In this document: in pieces, positions 23,184 through 31,866 of the stretch
Layout of the letters: every line of letters starts with the position of its first letter
Position numbering within the stretch: the first letter of the stretch is position 1
Assembly (NCBI GenBank): GCA_038521825.1
Contig: JBCBKL010000036.1
Span: forward strand, 1 to 32,073
Length of the DNA: 32,073 bases
Reading direction: 5' to 3'
Source of the DNA: JBCBKL01 sp038521825
Lineage (GTDB): Bacteria; Pseudomonadota; Alphaproteobacteria; Rhodobacterales; Rhodobacteraceae
Translations under genes and position numbers: made by a program
The notes under the pieces: generated by a model
Told to the model about the DNA's origin: nothing
The model's input: the letters and a program-made list of their open reading frames with translations, nothing else
The model's database searches: none

Positions 23184-25607
23184 ATGAAGCCGAATTTCGC
23201 TCTGTCGCTCTCGGTCGAGGGGATCTGTCTGTTGCATCGTGCAGCCGGCGGCTGGCGTCTTGTTGGCGAAGTGCCGACCGATGCGCCGGATATGGCGGAC
23301 CGGCTGTCGGTCTTGCGGCGTACGGCCACGTCGCTGGCGCGCAGCGGCTTGCGGTCCAAGGTGATCGTACCAAACGACCAGATCCGCTGGATGAGCATCG
23401 AAACGGGTGACGTGCCTTTGGATGAACGGCGTGCACTGGCCGCGAAGGCGCTTGAAGCGGCGACGCCCTACACCGTCAGCGACCTGGCCTTTGACATCGC
23501 CGCCGATGGCGGCACGACCCACATCGCGGCCGTGGCCAAAAAGACCCTCGACGAAGCCGAGGCGTTTGCCGTCCAGCATCGCTTTCACCCCATGTCCAGC
23601 GTCGCCATACCCGGTGACGAGGCGTTTCTGGGCGAGCCGTTTTTCGGTCCGACCGATTATTCCCAGGATATCCTCGACCCAGGCGATAAGGTCGAGGCCG
23701 ATGGCATTGCCGTCGTTATCATCGGCCCGGCCGAGATGCCGGACGCGCCCGTGCTGCTGGAAGGGCTTTCAGAAGAAAGCACACCGTTTGAGCATCCGCC
23801 GATGATGGATGCGGATGTTGCGGCGCCGACCGTTCCGATGCCGGATGACACTCCGCCACCACCAGTGTTCCGCACCGCCCCCGAGATTGAAGAGCCCGCT
23901 GCCGAGGCCGAGCAGATCGAAGAGCAACAAGAGCTGGCTGTATCCGACGAGGATAAAGCGATCATTGCCTTTGCAAGCCGCCGGTCTGGCCGGACGCCCG
24001 AGGCTGCGACCGATCCGGCCCCGGACATCGAAGAGCAGGTAGAGCAGACAACAGAACCCGAGGACGAGCCTGCATTCGCGGCCGAGCAAGGCGACGAGAT
24101 CATCGAGATCGTGCCCCCGGCGGGGACAGTGGCTTTCCTCGGCCGCCGCCAGCGCCCAAGCAGGCGCGGGCCAGTCATCCAGGAACCGCCGGTCATTCCA
24201 GCCCCGCCTTTGGATGAGGCCGAACGCCTGACAGTTTTTGGTGCCCGCAAGCGCGCGGAACAGGTGCCGGAACGCCCCCGCATCTCGGCCGGCTTGGTGA
24301 TTTCGGCATTTGCCCTAGTCTTTCTAGCGGGTGTCGCCGGTTGGGCGTCGGTCTTCCTTGATGAGGGGCTGGCGAGGTTCTTTGCCGGACGCGTCGAACC
24401 GGTTCAGACGGTGACTGCGCCCGAAGTCGTGGCCGAAGCGCCTGCCACGACCGAGGATGAGGCCGTCGATCTGGCCGCCATCTCGCCGACTCTTTCGGAT
24501 GAGGATGCCGCCGTTCTCGATGCAATGCGCAACCCGCGCCCTGAACCACAGCCGGATCCCGAACCGCAGGCGGCCCTCCCCACTCCGACCCCGGAATTGA
24601 GCGACGCCGAGCTCGAGGCCCAGTTCCCGGTGACCGGCATCTGGCCGTTCGTCCCGGCCGCACCGCGCCAAGCCGATTTGGTGTCTTATGATGCGATTTA
24701 CGAGACCAGCATTGACCGCGACGTTGTCAGGCCCGACCCGGTCGCACTGCCCGCGCCAGACACGTTTTCAACCGATGGCAACCTGCCCTCGATCGCCTCA
24801 CCGGCCCCACCGGGAACAGCGTTCACGCTGGACGATGATGGTCTGGTGGAAGCAACACCAGAGGGCGCGCTGAGCCCCGACGGTCATCTGGTCTATCGTG
24901 GTCGGCCCGAGATCATTCCACCTGATCGTCCAGTGGTAGAAGAGGCGCCGGACCCTGACGCAGACGCAGCGCTACTGGAACTGGCTGCGTTCCGTCCGCA
25001 ATCGCGTCCCGGCGATCTGGTCGAACAGAACGAACGTGCGCGGCTGGGCGGGTTGAGCGCCGAAGAACTGCGCTCCTACCGTCCAAAGCAACGACCGGGG
25101 CAGATCCAGACCGAAATCGATGCCATCGTGACCGACGTCGCTCTATCGCAGGACGTACCAGCGGGCGAGCCGGTGGCGCGGCCGGTGGCACGGCCATCGA
25201 ACTACGAGGAACTTGTCGGCCGCGCGCTGCCGCAGGACAACAGCTCGGCCGGCGGGAGTGTCGGCGTTGCTGCCCCTACGCCGCAGACACGGCCTGAAGC
25301 CGCGCCACGCGAAGAGCGGCGCAGAACGGTCAGGCCCGCCACTGTCCAGCCGCGCATCCCGTCGTCGACCTCTGTCACGCGTGAGGCAACGGTCAAGAAT
25401 GCGATCAACCTGAACCGCGTGAACCTGATTGGGGTTTACGGCCAACCGTCCGAGCGGCGCGCGCTGGTCCGGTTGTCAAACGGGCGATACCAGAAGGTCA
25501 AGGTTGGTGATCGGCTGGACGGCGGCCGCGTATCGGCCATCGGCGATTCCGAACTGCGCTATCGCAAGGGGGGTCGCAATCTGGTCCTTCGGATGCCCAC
25601 CGGCTAG
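23184..25607 (+). CDS. Large single-pass protein, GspL/PilM-like N-terminus and GspC/PilP-like C-terminus
   Basis: A protein of 807 residues (811 if it starts at ATG 23172; neither start has a good ribosome site). Residues 1-165 form a compact domain beginning FALSLSVEGICLLHR, reminiscent of the actin-like part of GspL/PilM. A long acidic, proline-rich linker follows (about 170-360), then one membrane helix (about 370-392). The periplasmic part is mostly a Pro/Glu/Arg-rich linker that repeats an RPxxRP motif. The last 70 residues (about 739-807) carry NLIGVYGQ...RRALVRLSNGRYQKVKVGDRL...SAIGDSELRY, matching the pattern of PilP and GspC homology regions. The gene stands alone, divergent from the SIMPL gene. 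Role in an envelope machine is inferred only. Confidence 0.7.
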   Translation: MKPNFALSLSVEGICLLHRAAGGWRLVGEVPTDAPDMADRLSVLRRTATSLARSGLRSKVIVPNDQIRWMSIETGDVPLDERRALAAKALEAATPYTVSDLAFDIAADGGTTHIAAVAKKTLDEAEAFAVQHRFHPMSSVAIPGDEAFLGEPFFGPTDYSQDILDPGDKVEADGIAVVIIGPAEMPDAPVLLEGLSEESTPFEHPPMMDADVAAPTVPMPDDTPPPPVFRTAPEIEEPAAEAEQIEEQQELAVSDEDKAIIAFASRRSGRTPEAATDPAPDIEEQVEQTTEPEDEPAFAAEQGDEIIEIVPPAGTVAFLGRRQRPSRRGPVIQEPPVIPAPPLDEAERLTVFGARKRAEQVPERPRISAGLVISAFALVFLAGVAGWASVFLDEGLARFFAGRVEPVQTVTAPEVVAEAPATTEDEAVDLAAISPTLSDEDAAVLDAMRNPRPEPQPDPEPQAALPTPTPELSDAELEAQFPVTGIWPFVPAAPRQADLVSYDAIYETSIDRDVVRPDPVALPAPDTFSTDGNLPSIASPAPPGTAFTLDDDGLVEATPEGALSPDGHLVYRGRPEIIPPDRPVVEEAPDPDADAALLELAAFRPQSRPGDLVEQNERARLGGLSAEELRSYRPKQRPGQIQTEIDAIVTDVALSQDVPAGEPVARPVARPSNYEELVGRALPQDNSSAGGSVGVAAPTPQTRPEAAPREERRRTVRPATVQPRIPSSTSVTREATVKNAINLNRVNLIGVYGQPSERRALVRLSNGRYQKVKVGDRLDGGRVSAIGDSELRYRKGGRNLVLRMPTG

Positions 25608-25613
25608 CGACCC

Positions 25614-27500
25614 CTAGGCCCGCTTGGCTTCTTCCTCTTCTTCCAGAGCCGCCAACTGCATCTCCAACTCTTTCTGCAGAGCTTTGGCCCGCTCGATATA
25701 CGCCTTGTTCTGGCTGGCCGGCCGGTCCGGGTCCCACAATTCAGCAAGCTGCCGGACAGCGTCGCGGTCGTGTTGATAAAACACGCTCTCGGCCTGCGAC
25801 GCCTCATAATCGCTCAGCCCGAGGTTTTCGAGCACATAGCGCCCGGCCCGAAGCGAACCGTCGAACATCTCGCGCACGATGTCGCGCGCGCCGGCCTGAT
25901 AAAGCCGGTAGACGTGCAACCGGTCATAGGCCCGCGCCACGATATGTAGGTCCGGCCGCAATTTGTGAGCGTATTCGACCAGTTTCGTGGCCGCCTCGAC
26001 ATCGTCCAGCGCCACGACCAACACGCTCGCCTTATCGATCCCGGCGGCGCGCAGGATGTCGGGGCGGGTCGGATCACCCAGAAAACCCTTGTAGCCGAAG
26101 CGACGCATCAGGGCGATCGTCTCCATATTGTGATCCAGCACCACAGTCTTGAAGCCCGACGCGGTCACCAGCCGGTTCACGATCTGACCAAAGCGTCCGA
26201 TCCCCGCTATGATCACTGGCCCCTCTTCGTCGATCTCATCCTCTTCCGGCTGCTCGACCACATCGACCATCCGGCGCGAGATCACGTCGTACATAATAAA
26301 AAGCAGCGGCGTGATCAGCATCGAAAGGGCGATCACCAGCAGCATCGTCTCGGCAACGGATTGCGAGACAACACCCTGCCCAACCGAGAACGACGTCAGC
26401 ACAAACCCGAATTCCCCGGCCTGTGCCAGCGCGAGAGCGAAAAGCCAGCGATTCCGCCCCCGCAGACCAAAAACCGTGGCAAGGCCCCAAAGGATCGCCC
26501 CCTTGATGACGATGACCGCTACGGCGAGCCCCACGATTGCGAAGACGTTGGAAAACAGAAGCGCAAAGTTGATCCCCGCACCGACCGTAATAAAAAAGAG
26601 TCCGAGCAACAGCCCCTTGAAGGGTTCGAGGTCGGTTTCAAGCTCGTGCCGGAATTCCGAAGAGGCAAGTACCACCCCGGCAAGAAACGCACCAAGCGCG
26701 GGCGACAGCCCCACGAGCATCATCAGGAACGAAATGCTGACCACAATGAGCAGCGCCAGCGCGGTATACATCTCGCGCAGATTGGCGGCGTGAATAAACC
26801 GAAAGACGGGCCGCGTGAGGAACACTCCGGTCAGGATCACCGCGGCGATGGCGCCGATTGTCACCAGCGTCACACCCCAGGCTGGCAGCCCCTCGACGAG
26901 GCTGATCGCCGCGCCGTGAGGATCGCCGCCGCCATGATCATCGGCCGCTCGGTGGATCGACCCATCCTCTGATATGGACATAGGCAGGCCGACCACCAGG
27001 AGCGGCAGAAATGCGAGGATGGGGATGACGGCGATGTCCTGGGTCAGCAGAACCGAGAATACAGATCGGCCACCTCCGGTTTGCATAAGTCCCTTTTCAT
27101 CAAGTGTTTGCAGAACAATAGCCGTTGAACTTAAAGCGAGGGTCAAACCGATGGCCAGCGCCGGACCCCATGCCTGGCCGATCAACATCGCCCCGCCCAT
27201 GATCGCCACCGTCGACAGGGCAATCTGCAACCCGCCAAGGCCGATCAGCTTATCCCGCATGTCCCAGAGGGCGCGCGGTTCTAGTTCCAGCCCAATCAGG
27301 AATAGCATCATCACCACGCCAAATTCGGCAAAGTGCTGCAGGTCTTCGGTTTCAGAGCCGACCAAACCCAGCACCGGCCCGATTATGATGCCGGCGGCCA
27401 GATAACCCAGCACAGACCCGAAGCCCAGCCGCGCCGCAATCGGGACGGCAATGACTGCGGCAGCCAGATAGATCGAAGCCTGAAGCAAAAAACCGTCCAT
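25614..27500 (-). CDS. KefB/KefC-type monovalent cation:proton antiporter with RCK domain
   Basis: A 628-residue CPA2-family transporter. About twelve membrane segments (roughly 5-395) include GYLAAGIIIGP, GLELEPRALW, ALSSTAIVLQTL, LTQDIAVIPIL and FFITVGAGINF. A cytoplasmic RCK/TrkA-N domain starts at about 428 with VIIAGIGRFGQ, a nucleotide-binding GxGxxG. The C-terminal tail is an acidic coiled coil ending EEEEEAKRA. A histidine/glycine-rich loop (HRAADDHGGGDPHG) lies at about 181-196 between membrane segments. It probably exports K+ or Na+ for protons. It lies 15 bases after the Lrp gene on the same strand and may be cotranscribed with it. Confidence 0.93.
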   Translation of the reverse strand: MDGFLLQASIYLAAAVIAVPIAARLGFGSVLGYLAAGIIIGPVLGLVGSETEDLQHFAEFGVVMMLFLIGLELEPRALWDMRDKLIGLGGLQIALSTVAIMGGAMLIGQAWGPALAIGLTLALSSTAIVLQTLDEKGLMQTGGGRSVFSVLLTQDIAVIPILAFLPLLVVGLPMSISEDGSIHRAADDHGGGDPHGAAISLVEGLPAWGVTLVTIGAIAAVILTGVFLTRPVFRFIHAANLREMYTALALLIVVSISFLMMLVGLSPALGAFLAGVVLASSEFRHELETDLEPFKGLLLGLFFITVGAGINFALLFSNVFAIVGLAVAVIVIKGAILWGLATVFGLRGRNRWLFALALAQAGEFGFVLTSFSVGQGVVSQSVAETMLLVIALSMLITPLLFIMYDVISRRMVDVVEQPEEDEIDEEGPVIIAGIGRFGQIVNRLVTASGFKTVVLDHNMETIALMRRFGYKGFLGDPTRPDILRAAGIDKASVLVVALDDVEAATKLVEYAHKLRPDLHIVARAYDRLHVYRLYQAGARDIVREMFDGSLRAGRYVLENLGLSDYEASQAESVFYQHDRDAVRQLAELWDPDRPASQNKAYIERAKALQKELEMQLAALEEEEEAKRA

Positions 27501-27515
27501 GGGTCGTTGGTCCTT

Positions 27516-27977
27516 TCAGGTGGGCAATGGCCCGTCACGTTTCAGTTGATCCATCACGATCTGGCTGTGCACGCGCCCGACCGCGGGATGGGGCAGCAGC
27601 ACCTCATGAATGAGGCTGTTCAAGGCAGGCAGGTCCGTACAATAGACCCTTAACAGATAGTCCGCGTCACCCGTCATGGTCCATGCGCTTGTTATCTCTG
27701 GACGCGTTAGGATCAGGCGCGCGAAACTCGCCGAATGATCAGGGCCGTGCATATCCAGATGGACCTGCACGAACCCCTGAACAGCCAGACCAAGCCGGGC
27801 GGCGTCAAGACGGGCGGTATAGCCTTGGATAAACCCTTCAGCCTCCAGCCTTTGCCGTCGTCGCCCGATCTGGCTGGCCGACAGGTTGAGCATCTCGCTC
27901 AGTTCCTGCGCCGTCAAATAGGCGTTCTTCTGCAAAGCGGCGAGGAGCCGCGCATCGGTCGAATCGAGAGTATGCAT
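27516..27977 (-). CDS. Lrp/AsnC-family transcriptional regulator
   Basis: 153 residues, the usual Lrp length. Helix-turn-helix at about 5-60 (LDSTDARLLAALQKNAYLTA...LNLSASQIGRRRQRLEAEG), then the RAM ligand-binding domain (about 68-145) with the conserved TGDADYLLRVY motif. I chose the ATG at 27977 (MHTLDSTD), which starts at the first helix; an upstream in-frame start at 28028 would add unrelated residues. It diverges from the 4-hydroxyphenylpyruvate dioxygenase gene, an arrangement that points to local regulation by an aromatic amino acid or its product. Confidence 0.93.
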   Translation of the reverse strand: MHTLDSTDARLLAALQKNAYLTAQELSEMLNLSASQIGRRRQRLEAEGFIQGYTARLDAARLGLAVQGFVQVHLDMHGPDHSASFARLILTRPEITSAWTMTGDADYLLRVYCTDLPALNSLIHEVLLPHPAVGRVHSQIVMDQLKRDGPLPT

Positions 27978-28110
27978 GTTTCTCGCATATATTTGCCCTA
28001 GTATGCGTGAAGTCTGCGGATTTTTCAAAGATCGGCATGCACTATGCGTGCTATTCGCGCATGGAGCGCGTCATGTTTGCATTATCCCTAGGCACATTCA
28101 GGAGGATCGC
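27978..28110. promoter_or_regulatory. lrp/hpd intergenic region with repeated TATGCGTG motif
   Basis: TATGCGTG occurs at 28002-28009 and 28043-28050, 41 bases (about four helical turns) apart, and a reverse CGCATA lies at 27984-27989. Such phased half-sites suit an Lrp octamer or dimers. The hpd ribosome site GGAGG is at 28101-28105. Function is inferred. Confidence 0.45.
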
Positions 28111-29205
28111 ATGGGCCCCTTCCCGCACGACGCCCCGAAATCGGAAATCACCGCCGAGAATCCGACCGGGACCGACGGCTTTGAGTTCGTCGAATTCGCC
28201 CATCCGGACCCCGACGAACTGCGCGCCCTGTTCACCAAGATGGGGTATGAGAAGGTCGCAAAGCACAAGACCCAGGACATCGAGCTTTGGCAGCAGGGTG
28301 ACATCACCTATATCCTGAACGCCGATCCGGACTCATTCGCCGCAAAGTTCGTGGGCGGGCACGGCCCCTGCGCGCCGTCGATGGGCTGGCGCGTTGTCGA
28401 TGCCCGACACGCCTTTGATCATGCCGTGCGCCTCGGCGCCAAGCCCTATGAGGGTGATGGCAAGGTGCTGGATGTCCCGGCCATCTACGGCATTGGCGGG
28501 TCGCTGATCTATTTCGTCGATCAGTATTATGACACCTCGCCCTACAACATCGAGTACGATTGGCTGAAACAGTCCAAGCCACGCGGCGTGGGGTTCTATT
28601 ACCTCGATCACCTGACCCACAATGTTTTTAAGGGCAACATGGACACATGGTTCAGGTTCTATGGCGACCTGTTCAACTTCCGCGAAATCCGGTTCTTCGA
28701 CATCGAAGGCAAGTATACCGGTCTTCTCAGCCGCGCCCTGACTTCACCCTGTGGCCGCATCCGCATCCCCATCAACGAAGACCGTGGCGAGACGGGACAG
28801 ATCGTATCTTATCTCAAAAAGTACAACGGCGAAGGCATCCAGCACATCGCGGTCGGCGCCCGTGACATCTATGATGCGACCGACGAGATTGCCGAGCGCG
28901 GTCTGAAGTTCATGCCGGGCCCACCGGATACGTATTATGACCTCAGCTATGACCGGGTCATCGGCCACGAAGAACCTGTCGACCGGATGAAAAAGCACGG
29001 CATCCTGATCGACGGCGAAGGCGTGGTCGATGGAGGCGAAACAAGGATCTTGCTCCAAATCTTCTCGAAGACCGTCATAGGCCCGATCTTTTTCGAGTTC
29101 ATTCAGCGCAAGGGCGATGATGGCTTTGGTGAGGGCAACTTCAAGGCACTCTTTGAGTCGATCGAGCGCGAGCAGATCGAGAGCGGTGAGATCGCGGCGG
29201 AGTAA
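28111..29205 (+). CDS. hpd: 4-hydroxyphenylpyruvate dioxygenase
   Basis: This non-haem Fe(II) enzyme converts 4-hydroxyphenylpyruvate to homogentisate in tyrosine catabolism. The 364-residue product is of bacterial length. The two-barrel vicinal-oxygen-chelate fold has metal ligands H167 (DHLTHNV), H244 (GIQHIAV) and E328 (FFEFIQRKGDDGFGEGNF). The ATG at 28111 has a near-ideal AGGAGG; earlier in-frame starts (from 27976) lie in the regulatory region. It diverges from the Lrp gene and converges on cobT over a perfect hairpin. Homogentisate dioxygenase and later pathway genes are not in the window. Confidence 0.97.
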   Translation: MGPFPHDAPKSEITAENPTGTDGFEFVEFAHPDPDELRALFTKMGYEKVAKHKTQDIELWQQGDITYILNADPDSFAAKFVGGHGPCAPSMGWRVVDARHAFDHAVRLGAKPYEGDGKVLDVPAIYGIGGSLIYFVDQYYDTSPYNIEYDWLKQSKPRGVGFYYLDHLTHNVFKGNMDTWFRFYGDLFNFREIRFFDIEGKYTGLLSRALTSPCGRIRIPINEDRGETGQIVSYLKKYNGEGIQHIAVGARDIYDATDEIAERGLKFMPGPPDTYYDLSYDRVIGHEEPVDRMKKHGILIDGEGVVDGGETRILLQIFSKTVIGPIFFEFIQRKGDDGFGEGNFKALFESIEREQIESGEIAAE

Positions 29206-29210
29206 GGGCT

Positions 29211-29229
29211 GGCGGGCCTGCGGCCCGCC
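29211..29229. terminator. Perfect hairpin between convergent hpd and cobT
   Basis: GGCGGGCC, loop TGC, GGCCCGCC. It overlaps the last base of the cobT stop. There is no T-run on either side, so it is more likely a bidirectional pausing or 3'-protecting stem than a classic terminator. Confidence 0.5.
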
Positions 29230-30236
29230 TAACCGTCCGCGACTCCGGCCTCTGCAAAAGTCGCCATGCCGGAATGGCAAGCAACCGCAGCCTTGAAGAT
29301 GCCAAGCGCCACGGCGGCACCCGATCCTTCGCCCAATCGCAGACCGAGATCCAGCAGTGGTTCTTTCTCCAAAGCCTGCAACATCCTCGCATGCGCCCCC
29401 TCGGCGCTGCGATGTCCTGCAACGCAATGATCGAGCGCGTTCGGAACAGTCTTGTGCAGGGTGAGCGCCGCGGCGCTGCAGATAAAGCCGTCGAGAATGA
29501 CTGGTATCCTCAGGCTACGGGCCCGCAGGATCGCCCCCGCCATCGCGGCCAGCTCACGCCCGCCGAGACGGCGCAGCGTCTCCAGACCGTCCCCCGCACT
29601 GCCATGCAGCTTTACACCTTCAGCCACCACACGGACCTTGTTAACAAAGGCATCGCCCTGAACCCCAGTGCCGTGCCCCGTCCAATCCGCGGCCTCACCC
29701 CCCAGCAGGGCGCAGGCCAGCGCCGCCGCCGGTGTGGTGTTGCCGATGCCCATCTCGCCAACGATGAGTACATCCGCCGCCTGATCCACAGCGTGCCAGC
29801 CGGTCTGCAGCGCCTGAACCACCTCATCCTCGGTCATCGCGGGTTCTTGGGTGAAATCTGCTGTCGGTTTGTCGAGCGTCAGCGCGTGCACGTCCATTCG
29901 GGCCCCGAACGTCTGGGCCAGTTGGTTGATGGCCGCACCACCTGCGTTGAAATTCGCGACCATCTGTTCGGTTACTTCAGGCGGAAAGGCCGAAACGCCC
30001 TGCGCTGCCACACCGTGATTGCCCGCAAACACAATGACTTGTGGTTTGGTTATCTGAGGGGCGGCCTGCCCGCGCCAGCCCGCATACCAGATCGCGAGGT
30101 CTTCCAACTTGCCCAGGGCGCCCGGGGGTTTGGTCAGTTGCATGTTACGGACACCGGCCTGCTTTGCCGCGTCATGATCCGGGCCGGGCAAATCCGCCAG
30201 CGCCGCCCGGACATCCTCCAACGTTTTGAACGTCAT
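29229..30236 (-). CDS. cobT: Nicotinate-nucleotide:dimethylbenzimidazole phosphoribosyltransferase
   Basis: It makes alpha-ribazole phosphate from nicotinate mononucleotide and 5,6-dimethylbenzimidazole for the lower ligand of cobalamin. The 335-residue product matches the usual length. Hallmarks are KPPGALGKLEDLA near the N-terminus, FAGNHGVAAQGVSAFPPEV, GEMGIGNTT and the C-terminal LRLGEGSGAAVALG, whose E303 is the catalytic base. It diverges from cobS, the next enzyme of the same step series; the 71 bases between them contain no room for a cobalamin riboswitch. Confidence 0.97.
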   Translation of the reverse strand: MTFKTLEDVRAALADLPGPDHDAAKQAGVRNMQLTKPPGALGKLEDLAIWYAGWRGQAAPQITKPQVIVFAGNHGVAAQGVSAFPPEVTEQMVANFNAGGAAINQLAQTFGARMDVHALTLDKPTADFTQEPAMTEDEVVQALQTGWHAVDQAADVLIVGEMGIGNTTPAAALACALLGGEAADWTGHGTGVQGDAFVNKVRVVAEGVKLHGSAGDGLETLRRLGGRELAAMAGAILRARSLRIPVILDGFICSAAALTLHKTVPNALDHCVAGHRSAEGAHARMLQALEKEPLLDLGLRLGEGSGAAVALGIFKAAVACHSGMATFAEAGVADG

Positions 30237-30307
30237 GAATTGGTCCCTTGCCTCGTCGTCCGGGCGTCATTACCCAAAGCGGACCGCTCTGCAAGTCAGG
30301 ACCGACC

Positions 30308-31030
30308 ATGCCCAGCACACTTTGGGACATTCCCGTTGCCGCAAGCCTTTTGACGCGCCTGCCCTTGCCAAGGGTTCCTGAGGCAGCTTTCGATGATCAG
30401 GCGCGCACGGCCTGGGCCTATCCGCTGGTTGGCGTGGTGGTCGGAGGGTTGGCGGCCATGGTCGGGGCCTTGTCTGCTGGTCTTGCACCCGGCATCGCCG
30501 CGGGGCTGACGCTGGCCACGCTGCTCATGCTGACCGGAGGCCTGCACGAAGACGGCCTGGCCGATACGGCCGATGGCTTATGGGGCGGGCCAACGCCTGA
30601 ACGGCGGTTGGAGATCATGAAAGACAGCCGGATCGGAGCCTACGGCGTTCTGGCTCTGATCCTTGTGCTGGGCCTGCGGTGGCTCGGGCTTGCCCAGGTG
30701 GGTTGGGCTGATGTGATCGTTGCTGCCGCGGCCTCTCGGGCATTCATGCCTGTGCTGATGGCGGCCTTGCCGCACGCCAGATCAACAGGATTGTCTCATT
30801 ATGTTGGGCGTCCCACGGCGGTGAATGCAGGGATCGGGCTATTGATTGCGGCGGTGTTCGCCGTGGTATTGAGCGGGGGTGCCGGGCTTTTGGCAATGAC
30901 CATCGCGGGGCTGATCGCCTTTGCGCTGGCCCGGACTGCACGCAGCAAGATCGGCGGACAGACCGGCGACATTCTCGGCGCGGCGCAGGTTCTTACCGAG
31001 GTCGCGATCCTGATTGCTCTGAGCGCATGA
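30308..31030 (+). CDS. cobS: Adenosylcobinamide-GDP ribazoletransferase
   Basis: An integral membrane enzyme that joins adenosylcobinamide-GDP to alpha-ribazole to give adenosylcobalamin. 240 residues with about six membrane segments. Motifs: LLTRLPLPR near the start, GGLHEDGLADTADGLWGG (metal and substrate site) and GGQTGDILGA near the end. I chose ATG 30308 because the family starts just before this segment and AGGACC lies upstream; an in-frame start at 30248 adds an unconserved stretch. Its stop touches the minus-strand carD terminator. Confidence 0.96.
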   Translation: MPSTLWDIPVAASLLTRLPLPRVPEAAFDDQARTAWAYPLVGVVVGGLAAMVGALSAGLAPGIAAGLTLATLLMLTGGLHEDGLADTADGLWGGPTPERRLEIMKDSRIGAYGVLALILVLGLRWLGLAQVGWADVIVAAAASRAFMPVLMAALPHARSTGLSHYVGRPTAVNAGIGLLIAAVFAVVLSGGAGLLAMTIAGLIAFALARTARSKIGGQTGDILGAAQVLTEVAILIALSA

Positions 31031-31061
31031 AAAAACCGCGCCCCAGAGGATTGGGACGCGG
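31030..31061 (-). terminator. Intrinsic terminator of carD
   Basis: Read on the minus strand, CCGCG-T-CCC pairs with GGG-G-CGCGG around an 8-base loop and is followed by six T (31035-31030). One internal mismatch. It lies 22 bases after the carD stop and abuts the cobS stop. Confidence 0.85.
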
Positions 31062-31082
31062 CATTCATCGATCAGGAAACGA

Positions 31083-31589
31083 TCAGGCTGCGCGGCTGGT
31101 CAGCACGTCCCCGACTTCCTTTGCCGCAGCCAATTCGTCAGCACCCTGAACGGCGGCAACCTCACGGGTGAGACGCTCAAGCGCCGCCTCGTAAAGCTGC
31201 CGTTCGGAATAGCTTTGTTCGCGCTGATCGTCGGTGCGGTGCAGATCGCGGACCACCTCGGCGATCGCGATCAGATCGCCCGAGTTGATCTTTTGTTCAT
31301 ATTCCTGCGCCCGGCGCGACCACATGGCCCGCTTGACCTTGGCCTTGCCCCTTAGGGTTTTCATGGCCTGGCTGATAACATCGGGGCTGGAAAGCGCCCG
31401 CATGCCCACTTCGGTGGCCTTGTTGGTCGGAACGCGAAGGGTCATCTTGTCCTTTTCGAAGGAGATGACGAACAGCTCGAGAGATATGCCTGCAACCTCT
31501 TGTTCTTCGATTGACACAATCTGGCCGACACCGTGGGCGGGGTACACCACGTATTCGTTCGGCCGGAATTCGTGTTTCTTCTTTGTCAT
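31083..31589 (-). CDS. carD: CarD/CdnL-family RNA polymerase-binding regulator
   Basis: A 168-residue transcription factor that binds the RNA polymerase beta subunit and stabilises open promoter complexes. The N-terminal RID/Tudor-like domain (about 8-65) contains NEYVVYPAHGVGQI; the helical C-terminal domain (about 70-168) contains W90 in the KRAMWSRRAQEYEQKI segment, at the place of the DNA-wedging tryptophan of the family. I chose the ATG at 31589, preceded by AGAGGACACAGG; a longer in-frame extension to 31823 has no family similarity and crosses the likely promoter. In alphaproteobacteria CarD supports many promoters with weak -10 regions. fdxA lies upstream on the same strand. Confidence 0.95.
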   Translation of the reverse strand: MTKKKHEFRPNEYVVYPAHGVGQIVSIEEQEVAGISLELFVISFEKDKMTLRVPTNKATEVGMRALSSPDVISQAMKTLRGKAKVKRAMWSRRAQEYEQKINSGDLIAIAEVVRDLHRTDDQREQSYSERQLYEAALERLTREVAAVQGADELAAAKEVGDVLTSRAA

Positions 31590-31753
31590 CCTGTGTCCTC
31601 TTTTGACGGGAACTGGGGACGCCATCGCGAGACGGTCAAAACCGCATCGGACAGCGCGTGAGCCCTGCCAGGGTGCGGTTTCAATCAGCGGTGCGAGTGG
31701 CCAATCGTGGTGGCGTGATCGGGCGTGCAGTATCCGTGTGCAATTGTTTGAGG

Positions 31754-31762
31754 AGTATATCA
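31754..31762 (-). promoter_or_regulatory. Extended -10 element upstream of carD
   Basis: On the minus strand this reads TGA-TATACT, an extended -10 hexamer with TG motif; a convincing -35 is absent. The carD leader would then be about 155 bases long. Confidence 0.4.
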
Positions 31763-31807
31763 CAAAATGCGCCCGTTCGGAAGGTTCCGCCGGGTCATCA
31801 CGACTAA

Positions 31808-31833
31808 CCTCTAGTGAATTCAATCACTTGAGG
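31808..31833. promoter_or_regulatory. Dyad between fdxA and carD
   Basis: CCTC-T-AGTGA (31808-31817) pairs with TCACT-T-GAGG (31824-31833) around ATTCAA, with one T-T mismatch. No T-run follows on either strand, so it may be an operator or a weak fdxA terminator. Confidence 0.35.
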
Positions 31834-31866
31834 CTCATTTATGCAATCATAACGCGAACCGCTGCA

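Noticed and set aside
25965..26972. Open frame of 335 codons on the plus strand rich in Arg, His, Asp and Gln
   Set aside because: Antisense to the antiporter gene; composition is what the complement of hydrophobic membrane codons gives.
30237..30307. Cobalamin riboswitch between cobT and cobS
   Set aside because: Only 71 bases are available and no B12-box-like sequence is visible.
29274..30353. Open frame of 359 codons on the plus strand
   Set aside because: Antisense to cobT, which has all its family motifs; no domain seen in the opposite frame.
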